A stretch of 7,362 nucleotides of DNA from Burkholderiaceae bacterium (GTDB taxonomy: Bacteria; Pseudomonadota; Gammaproteobacteria; Burkholderiales; Burkholderiaceae): contig JALORV010000031.1 in the NCBI GenBank assembly GCA_025458735.1, forward strand, positions 1 to 7,362, read 5' to 3'. Under the pieces are notes generated by a model. That model made no database searches, was not told the DNA's origin, and worked only from the letters and a program-made list of their open reading frames with translations. Made by a program: the position numbers and the translations under genes. Positions 1 to 6,210 of this stretch are shown piece by piece. Every line of letters starts with the position of its first letter. Position 1 is the stretch's first letter.

Positions 1-1
1 C

Positions 2-466
2 ACCGGCGACATGGGCACGATGGACGAACGCGGCAGCTTCCACCTCACCGACCGCAAGAAGGACATGATCGTCGTCTCCGGCTTCAAGGTGTTCCCGAAC
101 GAGATCGAGGACGTGCTGGCGCTGCACCCCGGCGTGCTCGAGGCCGCCGTCATCGGCGTGCCCGACGAGCGCGCGGGCGAGGCGGTCAAGGCGGTGGTCG
201 TGCGCCGCGACCCGGCCTTGACCGAGGCCGACCTGCTGGCACACTGCAAACTGCACCTGACCGGCTACAAGATGCCGCGCGTCGTCGAGTTCCGCAGCGA
301 GCCGCTGCCGAAGACCAACATCGGCAAGATCCTTCGCCGTGAACTGCGCGACGCCGGGCCGGCCAAGGCCATGCCGCTGGTGCCGGACGAGCGCAGCTAC
401 GCGCTTTCGACCTGCTTTCGGTCGAGTCCCGCTACAGCCGCTTCCTTCATCACAAGAAGCACCTGA
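2..466 (+). CDS. fadD: Long-chain fatty acyl-CoA ligase (FadD type), C-terminal part, 5' partial
   Basis: This is the C-terminal part of an adenylate-forming acyl-CoA synthetase, which activates long-chain fatty acids to acyl-CoA at the inner membrane for beta-oxidation. Reading from base 2 (ACC GGC GAC) gives the TGD core motif at once, then [20 protein letters not shown] (hinge and start of the mobile C-terminal domain). The A10 motif [15 protein letters not shown] follows, with the catalytic Lys at 326-328. The match to E. coli FadD, from memory, is close throughout. Most of the enzyme lies left of the window. FadD proteins normally stop soon after RRELRD. Here the frame runs about 32 more residues, through [12 protein letters not shown], to a TGA at 464-466. 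The last 20 or so residues look like out-of-frame reading of the following GNAT gene. The tail is therefore either a disrupted fusion or the effect of a deletion or sequence error. Family assignment is secure; the true C-terminus is not. Confidence 0.9.
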   Translation, partial: TGDMGTMDERGSFHLTDRKKDMIVVSGFKVFPNEIEDVLALHPGVLEAAVIGVPDERAGEAVKAVVVRRDPALTEADLLAHCKLHLTGYKMPRVVEFRSEPLPKTNIGKILRRELRDAGPAKAMPLVPDERSYALSTCFRSSPATAASFITRST

Positions 467-882
467 GCCCCGAGGCACTCGCGCGCGGTGTCCATCCGCT
501 GCCGGGACGGGACTTCGTCTTCGTCGCCACGGCGCCGCATCCCGGGGGCATCGACGTCGTCGGCGCGGCGCAGTACGTGCGCGCCACGCCGGGCGACGAC
601 ACGACCTGCGAATTCGCGATCACGTTGGCCGAGGACTGGCGCGGCAGCGGGCTGGCCCGGCATCTGCTCGCCAGCCTGCTGCGCCGTGCGCGCCGCGACC
701 AGTACGCGGTGATGATGGGCCTGGTGCTCGCTGACAACGAACCGATGATCGCACTGGTGCGCAAGCTTCGGTTCAGCGTAGCGCCGTCGTCGGAGGGCAG
801 CACCGTGGTCCAGGTGCTGCGGCGGCTCGATCGACAGCGTCCGGCGCAGTCGCTGGCGCCCGCCGCGGCGCGACGGCCGTGA
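371..882 (+). pseudogene. GNAT-family N-acetyltransferase, apparently frameshifted or internally deleted
   Basis: Frame 1 is open from 343 to the TGA at 880-882. From about 406 it encodes [20 protein letters not shown], then a GNAT fold: VGAAQYVR, CEFAITLAEDW, and the acetyl-CoA-binding R-x-x-G-x-A signature (RGSGLA, 640-657), then MMGLVLADNEPMIALVRKL. The S-x-ESRY-x-RF block is typical of GNAT domains of the Pat/acetyl-CoA-synthetase-linked type. In those proteins a strand of the form RDG..V.IRPI.P.D precedes it, and here it is absent. Frame 1 has no ATG, GTG or TTG before GTG 577, which lies inside the domain. The plausible native start is ATG 371 in frame 2 ([12 protein letters not shown], resembling a GNAT N-terminus). 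A loss of roughly 60 bases, not a multiple of three, near 400-406 would explain both the missing strand and the frame change. Alternatives are a FadD-GNAT fusion broken by an indel, or an assembly error. The substrate is unknown. Confidence 0.7.
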
Positions 883-954
883 CGCGGCCACCTGCAGCGC
901 GGCCAGGCGGCGCGGCGCGACGGCGCGACGCCCCGGGTCACGGGTCTGCTCCGC

Positions 955-959
955 GAGGA
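955..959 (+). promoter_or_regulatory. Shine-Dalgarno for mgtA supporting the upstream non-ATG start
   Basis: GAGGA lies 5 bases before ATC 965 and 8 bases before CTG 968. Nothing comparable precedes TTG 1034, the first conventional start codon in the frame. The site therefore supports initiation at 965 or 968. No promoter is evident in the 82-base gap after the GNAT stop, and the gap is too short for a long Mg2+-sensing leader like that of enteric mgtA. Confidence 0.55.
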
Positions 960-964
960 ACCAC

Positions 965-3676
965 ATCCTGAAGCACGTCTTCAGCCGCTTCCTGCGCCAG
1001 CGCCGCAGGCTGCGTCACTTTGCCCGCCACCCCTTGCAGGACGTGCTGGCAGGCCGCGGCCCCCGTCCCGCGGTGCCGGAACCCCTGGCGCAGGACCTGC
1101 TGGACATCGCCGGCGACGACGCGGCGGCCGCGATCGCGCGCCTGGACTCGCACGCCGAGGGCCTGAGCGCGACCGAGGCCGTAGCCCGCCTGGCGCGGCA
1201 CGGGCCCAACCTGGTGCAACACGAGCGGCCGCTGCCGTGGTGGCTGCACCTGTGGCACTGCTACCGCGACCCGTTCAACCTGCTGCTGACGGCGTTGGCC
1301 GTCGTCTCGTACGTCACCGACGACCTGAAGGCCACCGTCGTCATCGGCGTGATGGTGGTGCTGAGCACCACGATCCGCTTCGTCCAGGAGCACCGTTCCG
1401 GGCGCGCCGCCGAGGCGCTGAAGGCGATGGTGAGCAACACCGCCACCGTGCTGCGCCAGCAGCGGCTCGAGGTCCCGATGGCCAGCGTGGTGCCGGGAGA
1501 CCTGGTGCTGCTGTCGGCGGGCGACATGATCCCAGCGGACTGCCGCGTACTCGCCGCGCGCGACCTGTTCGTCGCCCAGGCCGCGATGACCGGCGAGTCG
1601 CTGCCGGTCGAGAAGTTCGCCGATCGTGGCACGGGCGCCGCGGACAAGGGCCGTGGCGACGGGCCGATCGAACAGCGCAACCTCGTCTTCATGGGCACGA
1701 ACGTGGTCTCGGGCTCGGCGACCGCGCTCATCGTCAACACCGGCGAGAAGACTTACTTCGGCGCCCTGGCCGCACGCGCCACGGCGACCGAGGCCGCACC
1801 TAACGCCTTCCAGGCGGGCATCAACAGCGTCAGCTGGCTGCTGATCCGCTTTGCGGCGGTGATGGTGCCGATCGTGCTGCTGGTCAACGGCTTCACCAAG
1901 GGCGACTGGCTCGAGGCTCTGCTGTTCTCGCTGTCGGTGGCGGTGGGCCTGACGCCCGAGATGCTGCCGATGATCGTCACCACCACCCTCGCCAAGGGAG
2001 CGGTGCAGCTGTCGCGCCGCAAGGTCGTGGTCAAGCGGCTCGACGCGATCCAGAACTTCGGCGCGATGGACATCCTGTGCACCGACAAGACCGGCACGCT
2101 GACGCAAGACAAGATCGCGCTCGAACGCCACATCGATGCCTTCGGCAAACCGTCGGACGAGGTGCTGAACTTCGCGTACGTGAACAGCCACTACCAGACC
2201 GGGCTGAAGAACCTGCTCGACCACGCCGTGCTCGACCACGTGGAACTGGCCGCGGAACTGAAACTCGAGCACGACTTCCGCAAGATCGACGAGGTCCCGT
2301 TCGACTTCCAGCGCCGGCGCATGTCGGTCGTGGTGTCCAGGCAGGACGACCACCACGAGCTGATCTGCAAGGGCGCGCTCGAGGAGGTGCTGGCGGTGTG
2401 CACGCGCGTGCGCATCGGCAGCGGGGACGATGCGCAGGACGTGCCACTCGACGCGGCGCGGCTCGAGCGCGTGCAGCAGGTCACGCGCGGCCTGGCCGAA
2501 GACGGGCTGCGCGTGGTGGCCGTGGCGATGAAGGAACTGCCGACCGGCCAGACCGCCTACGGCGTCGCCGACGAAGCCGACCTGGTGCTGATCGGCCACG
2601 TGGCGTTCCTCGACCCACCGAAGGAATCGGCGGCGCCGGCGCTGCGCGCACTCGCCGCACACGGCGTCGGCGTCAAGGTGCTGACCGGCGACAACGAGCA
2701 GGTCACCGCGCACGTCTGTGCGCAGGTCGGGCTGAGCGCCGGCGCGGTGCTGCTGGGCCCGCAGGTGGAGGCCATGAGCGACGAGGCGCTGGCGCACGCG
2801 GTGGTCGCGCACGACGTGTTCGCCAAGCTGGCCCCGCTGCACAAGGAGCGCATCGTGCGCGCGCTGCGTGCGCAGGGCCACGTGGTCGGCTTCATGGGCG
2901 ACGGCATCAACGACGCGCCGGCGCTGCGCGCGGCCGACATCGGCATCTCGGTGGACTCGGCGGTGGACATCGCCAAGGAGGCGGCCGACATCATCCTGCT
3001 CGAGAAGAGCCTGATGGTGCTCGACGAAGGTGTGATCGCGGGGCGGGCGACGTTCAGCAACATGCTGAAGTACATCCGCATGACGGCGAGCTCCAACTTC
3101 GGCAACGTGTTCTCGGTGCTCGTGGCCAGCGCCTTCCTGCCCTTCCTGCCGATGCTGCCGCTGCACCTGCTGGTGCAGAACCTGCTCTACGACTTCTCGC
3201 AGATCGGCATCCCGTTCGACAACGTCGACGCCGAACTGGTGAACCAGCCGCTGCGCTGGAACCCGGCCGACATCGGCCGCTTTATGATCTTCTTCGGGCC
3301 GATCAGCTCGGTCTTCGACCTGACCGCGTTCGCGCTGATGTGGTGGGTGTTCGACGCCACCACCGTGGCGCGGCAGACGCTGTTCCAGTCGGGCTGGTTC
3401 GTCGTCGGGCTGCTGACGCAGACGCTGATCGTGCACCTGATCCGCACGCCGAAGCTGCCCGTCGTGCAAAGCCGCGCCGCGACCGCGCTGACCGTGATGA
3501 CGCTGGCCATCATGGCGGTGGGCGTGTGGTTGCCGATGGGGCCGCTGGCCGAGTACTTCAAGCTGCAGGCGCTGCCGCTGGCGTTCTTCCCGTGGCTGCT
3601 CGGCATCCTGATCGGATACTGCGCAGCGACGACGGCGATGAAACACTTCTACATCCGTCGCTACGGCTGGCAATGA
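965..3676 (+). CDS. mgtA: P3B-type magnesium-importing ATPase MgtA
   Basis: An inner-membrane P-type ATPase that imports Mg2+ with ATP hydrolysis. It is 903 residues if read from 965 (E. coli MgtA is 898) and matches that protein almost motif for motif. M1 is near residues 103-118 and M2 near 122-141. The actuator loop TGES is at 209-212 and the M4 ion-site PEM at 331-333. The phosphorylated Asp374 sits in DKTGT, the nucleotide-binding KGA starts at Lys469, LTGD is at 573-576, and the hinge GDGIND is at 645-650. M5 has N739LLYD743, and the protein ends in the hallmark RYGWQ. The start is unusual. The frame has no ATG, GTG or TTG between 713 and 1034, yet residues before TTG 1034 (LKHVFSRFLRQ) match the E. 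coli N-terminus (FKEIFTRLIRH). ATC 965 aligns with Met1 and follows GAGGA; CTG 968 is the other candidate. Starting at 1034 would lose a basic, possibly lipid-binding tail. It probably shares a transcript with the RNB gene 23 bases on. Confidence 0.95.
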   Translation: MLKHVFSRFLRQRRRLRHFARHPLQDVLAGRGPRPAVPEPLAQDLLDIAGDDAAAAIARLDSHAEGLSATEAVARLARHGPNLVQHERPLPWWLHLWHCYRDPFNLLLTALAVVSYVTDDLKATVVIGVMVVLSTTIRFVQEHRSGRAAEALKAMVSNTATVLRQQRLEVPMASVVPGDLVLLSAGDMIPADCRVLAARDLFVAQAAMTGESLPVEKFADRGTGAADKGRGDGPIEQRNLVFMGTNVVSGSATALIVNTGEKTYFGALAARATATEAAPNAFQAGINSVSWLLIRFAAVMVPIVLLVNGFTKGDWLEALLFSLSVAVGLTPEMLPMIVTTTLAKGAVQLSRRKVVVKRLDAIQNFGAMDILCTDKTGTLTQDKIALERHIDAFGKPSDEVLNFAYVNSHYQTGLKNLLDHAVLDHVELAAELKLEHDFRKIDEVPFDFQRRRMSVVVSRQDDHHELICKGALEEVLAVCTRVRIGSGDDAQDVPLDAARLERVQQVTRGLAEDGLRVVAVAMKELPTGQTAYGVADEADLVLIGHVAFLDPPKESAAPALRALAAHGVGVKVLTGDNEQVTAHVCAQVGLSAGAVLLGPQVEAMSDEALAHAVVAHDVFAKLAPLHKERIVRALRAQGHVVGFMGDGINDAPALRAADIGISVDSAVDIAKEAADIILLEKSLMVLDEGVIAGRATFSNMLKYIRMTASSNFGNVFSVLVASAFLPFLPMLPLHLLVQNLLYDFSQIGIPFDNVDAELVNQPLRWNPADIGRFMIFFGPISSVFDLTAFALMWWVFDATTVARQTLFQSGWFVVGLLTQTLIVHLIRTPKLPVVQSRAATALTVMTLAIMAVGVWLPMGPLAEYFKLQALPLAFFPWLLGILIGYCAATTAMKHFYIRRYGWQ

Positions 3677-3689
3677 CCGCGTGAACCCT

Positions 3690-3695
3690 GGAGAG
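3690..3695 (+). promoter_or_regulatory. Shine-Dalgarno for the RNB exoribonuclease gene
   Basis: GGAGAG, with its GGAG core 6 bases before ATG 3700, sits in the 23-base gap after the mgtA stop. It fixes the start at 3700. With no terminator or promoter visible in the gap, it points to translation from an mgtA read-through transcript. Confidence 0.7.
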
Positions 3696-3699
3696 CCGC

Positions 3700-5172
3700 A
3701 TGGCGCAGACCAAGCATCCACAGCGCAGCGACCTCGTGCGCATCGCCATCGAGGCGATGACGGAACGCGGGCTGGAGCCGCAATACCCCGCCGCGGCGCT
3801 GGCCCAGCTCGCCGGCATCAGCGGGCCCGGGCGCGACGACGACCCGCGCATCCGTGACCTCACCGCGCTGCCCTGGTGTTCGATCGACAACGACGACTCG
3901 CTCGACCTCGACCAGCTCACGGTCTGCGAGCCGTTGCCGCAGGGCGCGGTCAAGGTCCTCGTCGCGGTGGCCGACGTCGATGCCCTCGTCACGAAGGGCT
4001 CACCCATCGACACCCACGCCTGGACCAACACCACCTCGGTCTACACGTCGGCGCGCGTGTTCGCGATGCTGCCCGAGCGCCTGTCGACCGACCTGACCTC
4101 GCTCAACCCCGGGCAGGACCGGCTCGCGGTCGTCACCGAGATGGTCGTGGCCGCGGACGGGTCGATCGGCGCGGCGACGCTCTACCGGGCGACGGTGCGC
4201 AACCAGGCCAAGCTGGCCTACGACGCGGTGTCGACCTGGATCGACGGCACCGGCCCGCTGCCCGATGCCGCGCGCGCCGTTGCCGCGATCGAGGCACAGT
4301 TGCGAACGCAGGACGAGGTCGCGCAGCGGCTGCGCGCCAGAAGGCACGCTCAAGGCTCGCTCGAGCTCGAGACCTTCGAGCCGCGCGCCGTGTTCGACGG
4401 CGAACGCGTGGTCGACATCCGACTGCAGGTGCAGAACCGGGGACGCCAGCTGATCGAGGAGTTCATGATCGCAGCCAACGAGTGCAGCGCCCGTTTCCTG
4501 GCCAGCGCCGGCGGTGCCTCCTTGCGCAGGGTCGTGCGTTCGCCCGAGCGCTGGCTGCGCATCGTGGACCTCGCACGCAAGTACGGTGCGAGCCTGCCTA
4601 ACACGCCCGACTCGCTCGCGCTGGCCGCCTTCCTGGCGCAGCGCCATCGTGCCGATCCGCTGCGGTTCCCCGACCTGTCGCTGGTCGTCGTCAAGCTGAT
4701 GGGCTCGGGCGAGTACGTGGTCGAGCGCCCCGGGGCCGCGCCGATCGGCCACTTCGGCCTGGCGGTGCGCGACTACACGCACTCGACGGCGCCAAATCGC
4801 CGCTTCCCTGATCTTATTACCCAGCGCATGGTCAAGGCCGTGCTCACCGGTCGCCAGCCACCCTACAGCGCGGCCGAGCTGGCGGCACTCGCCGACCACT
4901 GCACACAGCAGGAAGACGCCGCGCAGAAGGTCGAGCGCCGCATGCGCAAGTCCGACGCCGCGCTGCTGCTCGAATCCCACGTCGGCCAGCAGTACGACGC
5001 CATCGTGACCGGCCGCTCCGAGACCGACGTCTGGGTGCGCATCTTCGCGCCACCGGCCGAGGGGCGGCTGGAGGCGGGCCCGCGCGGGCTCGAGGTGGGC
5101 CAGCAGGTTCGCGCCAAGCTCGTCTCCACGAACGTGGAGCGCGGGTTCATCGATTTCGTGCTCGTCGACTGA
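3700..5172 (+). CDS. RNB-domain (RNase II/R family) 3'-5' exoribonuclease, short form
   Basis: A cytoplasmic RNase II/R superfamily protein of 490 residues, predicted to degrade RNA processively from the 3' end with Mg2+. The RNB domain opens with SIDNDDSLDLDQL (residues 61-73), the active-site Asp cluster. Asp63, Asp69 and Asp71 align with D201, D207 and D209 of E. coli RNase II, while the fourth position (D210) is Gln72. The distal signature HFGLAV (351-356), Y-T-H-S-T-A-P and NRRFPD (366-371) follows, as in RNase R (HFGLAL...SPIRRYPD). Residues about 425-490 form an S1-like RNA-binding end (VGQQYDAIVTG...VWVRIF...GFIDFVLVD). RNase II and R have N-terminal cold-shock domains. Here there are only about 60 residues before the catalytic motif, as I recall for the short RNB proteins of Deinococcus and many Proteobacteria. 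The ATG has a good Shine-Dalgarno. The gene follows mgtA closely and probably shares its mRNA. It is not rnb or rnr proper, so no symbol is given. Confidence 0.88.
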   Translation: MAQTKHPQRSDLVRIAIEAMTERGLEPQYPAAALAQLAGISGPGRDDDPRIRDLTALPWCSIDNDDSLDLDQLTVCEPLPQGAVKVLVAVADVDALVTKGSPIDTHAWTNTTSVYTSARVFAMLPERLSTDLTSLNPGQDRLAVVTEMVVAADGSIGAATLYRATVRNQAKLAYDAVSTWIDGTGPLPDAARAVAAIEAQLRTQDEVAQRLRARRHAQGSLELETFEPRAVFDGERVVDIRLQVQNRGRQLIEEFMIAANECSARFLASAGGASLRRVVRSPERWLRIVDLARKYGASLPNTPDSLALAAFLAQRHRADPLRFPDLSLVVVKLMGSGEYVVERPGAAPIGHFGLAVRDYTHSTAPNRRFPDLITQRMVKAVLTGRQPPYSAAELAALADHCTQQEDAAQKVERRMRKSDAALLLESHVGQQYDAIVTGRSETDVWVRIFAPPAEGRLEAGPRGLEVGQQVRAKLVSTNVERGFIDFVLVD

Positions 5173-5193
5173 CCGGCTGGCGCACCCGCGGCG

Positions 5194-5215
5194 GCGCCCG
5201 TGCACCGGCGGGCGC
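5194..5215 (+). terminator. GC-rich hairpin downstream of the RNB gene
   Basis: GCGCCCG (5194-5200) and CGGGCGC (5209-5215) form a perfect 7-bp stem with an 8-base loop, 21 bases past the RNB stop. There is no T-run afterwards, so it is not a classical intrinsic terminator. It could protect the mRNA 3' end, aid factor-dependent termination, or be a chance product of the high GC content. Confidence 0.35.
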
Positions 5216-5247
5216 ACTGCCTCGTGGCGACCGCGCAGGCGAGTGAC

Positions 5248-5253
5248 GACAAT
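5248..5253 (+). promoter_or_regulatory. Possible -10 element of a leaderless promoter for the DUF4239 gene
   Basis: GACAAT (5248-5253) ends 8 bases before ATG 5262, so transcription would begin at or just before the start codon. No Shine-Dalgarno is seen between this motif and the ATG, which fits a leaderless mRNA. The matching -35 position (5225-5230, TGGCGA, 17-base spacer) matches TTGACA at only 3 of 6 positions. The call rests mainly on the motif's position and is tentative. Confidence 0.3.
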
Positions 5254-5261
5254 CAGCATCC

Positions 5262-6074
5262 ATGAGCCAGGTCCTGTACGGCCACAGCAGCGCCTCGATC
5301 GTGTCGGCGCTCGTCGTTCTGATGCTGCTGGCCATGGAAGTCGGCCTTCGCAGCGGCCGGCGTCAGCAGGCGGCCAAGGCCGAAGTGATCAGGCAGGCCA
5401 ACGCGGTCCTGACGTCGATGCTCGGACTGCTGGCGCTGTTGCTGGCTTTCACGTTCTCCGCCGCGCTGCAGCGCTACGAAGATCGCAGTCAGACGGTCGT
5501 CGCCGAAGCCAATGCCATCGGAACCACGTACCTGCGAGCGCTACTTCTGCCCGGTGACTTGCCGGACGAGGTGCAGACGCTGCTGCGCCAGTACCTGGAG
5601 GTCCGGATTCAGGAAGGCCGGGTCGATGCCGCGGATGCCGAGCGGCACGAATCGCTGTTGCAGCGGGCCCAAGATATCCAGGCCCGGCTGTGGAGCCATG
5701 CCGTGGGGGCGGCGCAAGTGGACAACAGCGTCGTCACCAGCGGGCTGTTCATCCAGTCGCTGAACCAACTCATCGACACTTCGGTCGCCAGGAATGCCTC
5801 CCTGACCCGACAGGTCCCGGAAGTCGTGCTGCTGCTGATGTTCGCGACGGTCGTGCTGACCACGGCAACGCTCGGCTACGCATCGGGAGTGGCCGGGCAT
5901 CGGGTGACGCTCGCGGCATTCGTGATGGTGACGCTCATTGCCGTGGTCGCCTATCTCATCATGGATCTGGACCAGCCGCGGCGCGGTGCCATTCAGGTGA
6001 GCCACGAGAGCATGCTGAGCCTTCAGAAGGCCATCGGGACGGCCCAAGGCGCGGCCGCCGAACCTGGCCGATGA
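5262..6074 (+). CDS. Bestrophin-like (DUF4239) integral membrane protein
   Basis: A 270-residue inner-membrane protein with four predicted hydrophobic helices in two pairs: about 10-28, 48-68, 186-207 and 213-233. The roughly 115-residue segment between the pairs is polar and helical. Features typical of the DUF4239/bestrophin-like family (Pfam PF14023) are LLALLLAFTFSAALQRYEDR (57-76) with VVAEANAIGTTYLRA just after, then LLRQYLEVR, and the closing MDLDQPRRGAIQVSHESM (234-251). The family's function is not established; a channel role is suggested only by remote similarity to bestrophins. ATG 5262 is the first start after an in-frame stop at 5244-5246. The upstream gene lies 89 bases away with a hairpin between, so it probably has its own promoter. 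Its 3' neighbour is convergent. The family call is fairly confident; the role is unknown. Confidence 0.8.
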   Translation: MSQVLYGHSSASIVSALVVLMLLAMEVGLRSGRRQQAAKAEVIRQANAVLTSMLGLLALLLAFTFSAALQRYEDRSQTVVAEANAIGTTYLRALLLPGDLPDEVQTLLRQYLEVRIQEGRVDAADAERHESLLQRAQDIQARLWSHAVGAAQVDNSVVTSGLFIQSLNQLIDTSVARNASLTRQVPEVVLLLMFATVVLTTATLGYASGVAGHRVTLAAFVMVTLIAVVAYLIMDLDQPRRGAIQVSHESMLSLQKAIGTAQGAAAEPGR

Positions 6075-6125
6075 CGGGGGACCCGCACGCCTTGCAGGCG
6101 CCGCCGCTGCCCCCAGCCGCGGCAG

Positions 6126-6156
6126 CCGCCGGCTCTCCAGGGCGGCCAGCCGGCGG
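6126..6156. terminator. Probable terminator hairpin between convergent genes
   Basis: CCGCCGGCT (6126-6134) and AGCCGGCGG (6148-6156) form a perfect 9-bp stem, extendable by one G-U pair, around a 13-base loop. It lies midway in the 136-base gap between the convergent DUF4239 and helicase genes, where a bidirectional terminator is expected. On the + strand the bases after it are modestly T-rich (TGTGTT at 6165-6170); there is no clean T-run on either side. Termination may therefore be factor-assisted. Confidence 0.5.
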
Positions 6157-6210
6157 TCATCGGGTGTGTTCGTCGGGGCGCCCCTGGTCGCGCACGACGA
6201 CTGACCGGCA

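Noticed and set aside
577..882. An intact short GNAT gene starting at GTG 577
   Set aside because: This start falls inside the conserved fold and would drop the S-x-ESRY block and the first strands. No convincing Shine-Dalgarno was seen.
883..964. A Mg2+-sensing leader or riboswitch upstream of mgtA
   Set aside because: The gap is only 82 bases, with weak GC hairpins and no proline-rich leader peptide frame that I could find. Nothing supports an mgtL-like or M-box element.
397..966. Minus-strand open frames opposite the GNAT gene (189 and 163 codons)
   Set aside because: The plus strand carries clear GNAT motifs here. The antisense translations are Arg/Ser/Ala-rich without recognisable features.
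2077..3684. A 535-codon frame on the plus strand inside mgtA
   Set aside because: Arg/Ala-rich out-of-frame translation of mgtA with no motif.
938..3721. A 927-codon open frame on the minus strand opposite mgtA
   Set aside because: It is rich in His, Gln, Arg and Asp with no recognisable domain, and it mirrors a certain P-type ATPase gene in very GC-rich DNA. Long antisense open frames are expected there.
4000..5259. A 419-codon open frame opposite the RNB gene
   Set aside because: No domain is recognised, and it mirrors a well-supported RNase gene. It is a GC-driven shadow.
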